Source of the DNA: Alphaproteobacteria bacterium
GTDB taxonomy: Bacteria > Pseudomonadota > Alphaproteobacteria > Rhodobacterales > Rhodobacteraceae
Length of the DNA stretch: 35,619 nucleotides
Direction of reading: 5' to 3'
Assembly (NCBI GenBank): GCA_030424645.1
Contig: JAUHWP010000020.1
Coordinates: 1-35,619, forward strand
Positions 32,070-35,619 of this stretch are shown here, in pieces. Positions within the stretch are counted from its first letter, which is position 1. Each line of letters starts with the position of its first letter. The position numbers and the translations under genes were made by a program. Below the pieces are notes generated by a model. The model saw only the letters and a program-made list of their open reading frames with translations, was not told the origin of the DNA and ran no database searches.

Positions 32070-33926
32070 TCAACCCTCTGCTTTTTCAAGTTTATCCTGC
32101 GCGCGCAGCCAAAGTTCCTCGGCCCGGTCCAAGGCTTCGTGAACCTCGGCATGCTTCTTCTGCCAGACCACGACCTCGTCCTTTCGTTCCGGCTCGTAAA
32201 TGCCCGGATCGCCCAGCTTAGCGTCCAGCTTGTCACGCATCGCCTCCAGCTTCTCAACCCGCGCCTCGGCCTTTCGCAACTCGGCGCGCAGGGCAAGGAT
32301 CGTGTCCCGGTCGGCCCGCTTCGGCTTGGGGGGTGCGGGTTTTGCCTTGGCGGGTTTCCTGTCGTCATCCGCCGTCAGAAGCATCTTGCGATAATCCTCC
32401 AAATCACCCTCATACGGGGCGACACCGCCATTGTTGACCAGCCAAAGCCGGTCCGCGACCAGACCCAGCAGGTGCATGTCGTGGCTGACCAGCACCACCG
32501 CTCCGGAATAGGCGGTCAGCGCCTCGACCAGCGCTTCGCGGCTTTCGATGTCCAGATGGTTGGTCGGTTCGTCCAAGATCAACAGATGTGGTGCATCGAG
32601 TGTCGCCAAGAGCAGGGTCAACCGTGCCTTCTGCCCGCCCGACAACCGCGCCACGACCGTTTCCGCCTGGTCTGCGCCCAGCCCGAACCCCGCCAGCCGC
32701 GCCCGATGGCGGCCCGGCAACTCGTTGGGTCGCAGGCGGCGCAGATGTTCGACGGGCGTTTCATCCTCGTAAAGCTCATCCATCTGGTGCTGGGCGAAAT
32801 AGCCGATCCTGAGCTTGGACGACTTGGTCATCCGCCCGCTCATCAACGGCAAACGGTCCGACAACAGCTTCGACAAGGTCGATTTCCCTTGACCGTTCTT
32901 GCCCAGAAGGGCGATCCGGTCGTCCTGATCAATCCGCAAGTCCATCCGCGACAGAACGGTGGTGTCACCATAGCCGCAGGATGCGCCCTCCATATTGATG
33001 ATGGGTGGCGACAGCTCCTCCGGCTCGGGGAAGCTGAACGCCTTCAACGCTGCCTCCTGCGGGGTTGTGATGGTCTTCAGCTTCTCGATCATCTTCAGGC
33101 GCGATTGCGCCTGAACCGCCTTTGACGCCTTGGCGCGGAACCGATCCACGAAACTTTGAAGATGCGCGCGCCGTGCCTCGACCTTCTTGTTCTCGCTTTC
33201 CGCAACGGCCAGACGCGCCGCGCGGGTTTCGGCAAACCGGTCATAGGGGCCTTGGTACAGCGTCAGCTTGCGGTCTTCCAAATGCAGGATTGCCCCGACC
33301 GAGCGATTCAGAAGGCCCCGATCATGGCTGATGATCAGAACCGTGTGCGGATAACGTGTCAGGTATTGCTCCAACCACAGCGCGCCCTCAAGGTCCAGAT
33401 AGTTGGTCGGTTCGTCCAGCAACAACAGGTCCGGCTGGGAAAACAACACCGCCGCCAGCGCCACCCGCATCCGCCAGCCGCCGGAAAAATCGGCACAGGG
33501 CAGGGCGTGTTGGTGGTCGTCAAATCCCAGCCCTTTCAGGATTGACGATGCGCGCGCCTCGGCGCTCCAGGCATCAATGTCGGCCAGCCGGGTCTGGATG
33601 TCCGCGATCCGGTGCGGATCGGTGGCGGTCTCGGCTTCGGCCATCAAGGCGGCGCGCTCGGTATCCGCCGCCAGCACCGTGTCCAGAAGCGAGGTTTGCG
33701 AGGCTGGCACCTCTTGCGCCACCCCGCCGATCCGCGCGCCCTTGGGAACCGAGATATCGCCCGATTCCAACGCCAGCTCACCCCGGATCAGGCGAAACAG
33801 CGTGGTCTTGCCGGTGCCATTGCGCCCGACAAGGCCGACCTTGTGCCCATCGGGGATCGACGCACTGGCACCGTCGAACAGCGGGCGGCCTTCCACGGCA
33901 TAGGTGATGTCTGAAATCTTTAGCAT
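32070..33926 (-). CDS. ABC-F family ATP-binding protein
   Basis: A 618-residue soluble twin-ATPase, closest in layout to YheS/Uup-type ABC-F proteins that act on ribosomes. The first ATPase has GRNGTGKTT, the signature region DFSGGWRMRVALAAVL and LLLLDEPTNYLD. An interdomain linker rich in Ala, Arg and Lys follows (about 235-290, with KKVEARRAHLQSFVDRFRAK). The second ATPase has GKNGQGKST, LSGGQKARLTLLLA and LLILDEPTNHLD. A C-terminal helical, charged region (about 530-618, with many Glu/Lys) looks like a coiled coil. There are no transmembrane segments. The start codon is 33926. It is divergent from ndk across 165 bases and leads into marC. Confidence 0.93.
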   Translation of the reverse strand: MLKISDITYAVEGRPLFDGASASIPDGHKVGLVGRNGTGKTTLFRLIRGELALESGDISVPKGARIGGVAQEVPASQTSLLDTVLAADTERAALMAEAETATDPHRIADIQTRLADIDAWSAEARASSILKGLGFDDHQHALPCADFSGGWRMRVALAAVLFSQPDLLLLDEPTNYLDLEGALWLEQYLTRYPHTVLIISHDRGLLNRSVGAILHLEDRKLTLYQGPYDRFAETRAARLAVAESENKKVEARRAHLQSFVDRFRAKASKAVQAQSRLKMIEKLKTITTPQEAALKAFSFPEPEELSPPIINMEGASCGYGDTTVLSRMDLRIDQDDRIALLGKNGQGKSTLSKLLSDRLPLMSGRMTKSSKLRIGYFAQHQMDELYEDETPVEHLRRLRPNELPGRHRARLAGFGLGADQAETVVARLSGGQKARLTLLLATLDAPHLLILDEPTNHLDIESREALVEALTAYSGAVVLVSHDMHLLGLVADRLWLVNNGGVAPYEGDLEDYRKMLLTADDDRKPAKAKPAPPKPKRADRDTILALRAELRKAEARVEKLEAMRDKLDAKLGDPGIYEPERKDEVVVWQKKHAEVHEALDRAEELWLRAQDKLEKAEG

Positions 33927-34091
33927 GCTGTCTCATGTGCCTGAGCCACGCGCGGGCGTCAATCGCTGTCACACCATCCGCCCGCGTTGGCAATCGCCGC
34001 TTTCCAAACCACCGAACCCATGCTACGGGACGCGCAAACCACACGCGCATCGGGGCAGGGGCCCCGCTGCCCAAACGCAAAAGGGACCGAC

Positions 34092-34514
34092 ATGGCCATT
34101 CAACGCACTTTCTCGATCATCAAACCCGATGCCACCAAACGCAACCTGACCGGCGCCATCAACGCCAAGATCGAAGCCGCTGGCCTGCGCATCATCGCGC
34201 AGAAACGCATCCACATGACCCAGAAACAAGCCGAGACCTTTTATGGCGTCCACAAAGAACGCCCCTTCTTCGGCGAACTGGTCGAGTTCATGATTTCCGA
34301 GCCGGTTGTCGTGCAGGTCCTGGAAGGCGAAGACGCCATCAAAGCCTACCGCACCGTGATGGGCGCCACCAACCCGGCCGATGCTGACGAAGGCACCATC
34401 CGCAAAGAGTTCGCCAAGTCGGTCGGCGAAAACTCGGTCCACGGCTCAGACGCGCCTGAAACTGCCGCAGAAGAAATCGCTTACTTCTTCTCGGGTCTGG
34501 AACTGGTTGGCTAA
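34092..34514 (+). CDS. ndk: Nucleoside diphosphate kinase
   Basis: A 140-residue enzyme that transfers phosphate between nucleoside tri- and diphosphates through a phosphohistidine. The N-terminal [13 protein letters not shown], the [17 protein letters not shown] stretch and the active-site [18 protein letters not shown] with catalytic H117 are intact, and the length is exact for the family. GGGA lies just before the ATG at 34092; the frame extends upstream but that part has no homology. The 165 bases before it (33927-34091) are the divergent promoter region with the ABC-F gene; I see no clear hexamers. A strong terminator follows. Confidence 0.97.
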   Translation: MAIQRTFSIIKPDATKRNLTGAINAKIEAAGLRIIAQKRIHMTQKQAETFYGVHKERPFFGELVEFMISEPVVVQVLEGEDAIKAYRTVMGATNPADADEGTIRKEFAKSVGENSVHGSDAPETAAEEIAYFFSGLELVG

Positions 34515-34533
34515 GCTACTTTTCTAGATGAAC

Positions 34534-34567
34534 AAAAGGCCGCTCGGGGAAACTCGGGCGGCTTTTT
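34534..34567 (+). terminator. Intrinsic terminator after ndk
   Basis: GCCGC (34539-34543) pairs with GCGGC (34558-34562), with inner pairs and wobbles around the GGGGAAACT loop. It is flanked by AAAA on the left and TTTTT on the right. Confidence 0.85.
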
Positions 34568-34594
34568 CAAATCCGTGGGTCCCGTTGTTTCTTC

Positions 34595-34676
34595 TGGCTG
34601 AAAATATCCCGGGGTAGCGTGAAACCGAAGGTTTTGCGCGAAGGGGCGGCGCCCCTCAGGCTCACATCGTGAGCCA
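34595..34676. repeat. REP-like palindromic element after ndk
   Basis: Two tight hairpins follow one another: AGGGGC (34642-34647) with GCCCCT (34651-34656), and GGCTCAC (34659-34665) with GTGAGCC (34669-34675), each with a three-base loop. Just before is GGCTGAAAATATCCCGGGG. I recall similar AAATATCCCGGGG plus GC-palindrome stretches between genes in Rhodobacteraceae genomes, but cannot check this. It lies at the 3' ends of both ndk and the tfoX-like gene and may protect or end the latter's message, though no T-run follows on the minus strand. Confidence 0.5.
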
Positions 34677-34681
34677 CCGGA

Positions 34682-35023
34682 TCAGATACCCGGCTGTTTC
34701 GGAATGCCAATCTCATCCAAGATCGCTTCCATCTTGTCTTCAGATGGCTTGTTCGCTGTGGCTTCGGCCTTGATCGCATCGAACCGCGCGCGCAAATCAG
34801 CCTTCTCCTTAGCCTTGCAGTCATTCCACGGTCGCCCCTGCAGCCCCATGACCATGGCGTAATATCCGATGAAATGGGGACGAGAGCCCGCAGCCAGCAG
34901 GCGGCGATAGGCCTCATCTGCGCCCAATGCCCGCAACTCATCCGCCGATCGGATACCGGCACGCGCAAAGGACATATCCGACGCGGGCCCAAGATTGCGT
35001 ATGGACGATACAGGATCAGTCAT
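34682..35023 (-). CDS. TfoX C-terminal-domain-like protein
   Basis: A 113-residue protein beginning VSSIRNLGPASDMSFARAGIRSADELRALG, which is the helix-hairpin-helix opening of the TfoX/Sxy C-terminal domain, followed by DEAYRRLLAAGSRPHFIGYYAMVMGLQGRPW. The rest is a charged helical tail (AKEKADLRARFDAIKAEA). The N-terminal TfoX domain is absent. In gamma-proteobacteria full-length Sxy activates competence genes; single C-domain proteins are common in alphaproteobacteria and their role is not known to me. The ATG at 35023 is the obvious start. A possible 49-residue gene ends 39 bases upstream on the same strand. Confidence 0.85.
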   Translation of the reverse strand: MTDPVSSIRNLGPASDMSFARAGIRSADELRALGADEAYRRLLAAGSRPHFIGYYAMVMGLQGRPWNDCKAKEKADLRARFDAIKAEATANKPSEDKMEAILDEIGIPKQPGI

Positions 35024-35062
35024 GATCCCAACTTAAACGTGCGCTCCGACCGTGAAAACCCG

Positions 35063-35212
35063 TCAGATACTCGCCCAGTCCGTGAACACCACGGCGGGTG
35101 TCTCGGGTTCCTCGGCTTTCGTTCTGTCGGTTCTCGGCGGAGTTTGCTGTCGAAGATAACGAACGACACGCTTCGGTGTTTTAATCTGTTTATTCTGTGA
35201 CTTATATACCAT
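35063..35212 (-). CDS. Possible small protein of 49 residues
   Basis: A short frame beginning MVYKSQNKQIKTPKRVVRYL and ending PAVVFTDWASI. GGAG lies seven bases before the ATG at 35212, which is ideal spacing. The first half is basic (many Lys and Arg), the middle is polar and Pro/Glu-rich (RTKAEEPETP) and the end is hydrophobic-aromatic; there is no membrane segment. I do not recognise a family. Codons are less G/C-biased at third positions than in the neighbouring genes. A longer overlapping frame on the same strand (79 codons, 35020-35259) looks like an Arg-rich shadow. Real or not, it is the best-supported frame in this stretch. Confidence 0.4.
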   Translation of the reverse strand: MVYKSQNKQIKTPKRVVRYLRQQTPPRTDRTKAEEPETPAVVFTDWASI

Positions 35213-35619
35213 TTCCCCACTCCAGTTGTTGAGGTTCGCGCCTGAATATGACGCACCATTTTCCCACCAGAGACCTTTCGGTATTCACAGGTTAACAGAT
35301 TATGAACGGAAGTTCGCGACTAAATATTTCACAATTGTGTTGTCTATTGAAACATTGTGGCGCCAAGGTCACAACCGCGACCGGCAGGGCAGCATCCCGC
35401 CGCGCCGATGACCCCTCGTTGGCGTCGGGCGCAGTCGCGGCAACAGACATACATCCTTCAACGGAAATAGCTTCCTGTTGTCAGTATCTTGCAACGGGTT
35501 CACCATCTCGGCCGATATCGCCGAGGTGCCCGGCTAAACCGACCTGAGAGGACGCCAGATCCTGTGCTGTGCACTGCCCCAGTCGCCATCCGCACGAGCG
35601 GCGACCAATGCGCCCCGAA
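35213..35619. other. Right-end stretch without a supportable gene
   Basis: About 400 bases. The portion to about 35360 is clearly less G/C-rich than the rest of the window and contains the perfect palindrome CACAATTGTG (35330-35339), a GTTAAC (35291-35296) and several stops in all frames. The rest (35360-35619) is G/C-rich but its frames are short and of shadow-like composition. A promoter for a minus-strand gene at 35212 could lie here. A gene running off the right edge cannot be excluded. Confidence 0.45.

Noticed and set aside
35020-35259. 79-codon minus-strand frame whose stop overlaps the tfoX-like start (ATGA)
   Set aside because: Arg/Ser-rich composition like an out-of-frame shadow and no recognisable pattern; the overlapping 49-codon frame has a better ribosome site. 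The ATGA overlap is the only point in its favour.
35213-35360. Replication origin
   Set aside because: A/T-richer, but no clear DnaA box cluster (TTATCCACA) and no dnaA, dnaN or parAB nearby.
35302-35547. 81-codon plus-strand frame at the right end
   Set aside because: Low-complexity Ser/Ala/Arg composition, no ribosome site and no recognisable domain.

Overview
The window is a high-GC housekeeping segment from an alphaproteobacterium, most likely of the Rhodobacteraceae (Roseobacter/Rhodobacter group). The evidence is the gene order murC ... DUF2484-like ... murB-ddl-ftsQAZ-lpxC-bamD-recN, the long Pro/Ala-rich FtsZ linker, the alphaproteobacterial forms of SurA and LptD, and codon usage strongly biased to G/C at third positions. 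Genes are densely packed, with many ATGA-type stop/start overlaps. I see no rRNA, tRNA, CRISPR array, insertion sequence or phage gene.

Part 1 (1-17887, all + strand): the 3' end of pntB with its terminator, a drug/metabolite (EamA) permease, then the distal half of a dcw cluster. It runs ftsW, murG, murC, a small unknown membrane protein, an APC permease, two tandem DUF2484-like membrane proteins, murB, ddl, ftsQ, ftsA, ftsZ, lpxC, bamD (outer-membrane protein assembly) and recN (DNA repair). A strong intrinsic terminator lies between ftsA and ftsZ and another follows ftsZ, so ftsZ is probably a separate transcription unit. A degenerate tandem array of small hairpins sits between murB and ddl.

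Part 2 (17894-21032): a divergent pair, a D-lactate dehydrogenase/glycolate-oxidase-type flavoprotein on - and a ClC-family chloride transporter on +. In the ClC protein several canonical ion-pathway residues are replaced.

Part 3 (21029-28630, - strand): a compact envelope-biogenesis operon, lptF-lptG-lptD-surA-pdxA-rsmA. Most joins overlap by 1-4 bases. It exports LPS (LptF/G, LptD), folds outer-membrane proteins (SurA), makes pyridoxal phosphate (PdxA) and modifies 16S rRNA (RsmA).

Part 4 (28763-35619): pepA-holC on +, a membrane-anchored retropepsin-like protease, MarC and an ABC-F ATPase on -, ndk on + with a strong terminator, a palindromic REP-like element, a TfoX C-terminal-domain-like protein on -, a possible 49-residue small gene on -, and about 400 bases with no gene I can support.

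Most of the window is conserved housekeeping sequence. I did not find a wholly new system. The points worth a second look are the hairpin array before ddl, the uncharacterised membrane-protein block between murC and murB, the divergent ClC protein, the ftsA/ftsZ terminator, and the small ORF near the right end.
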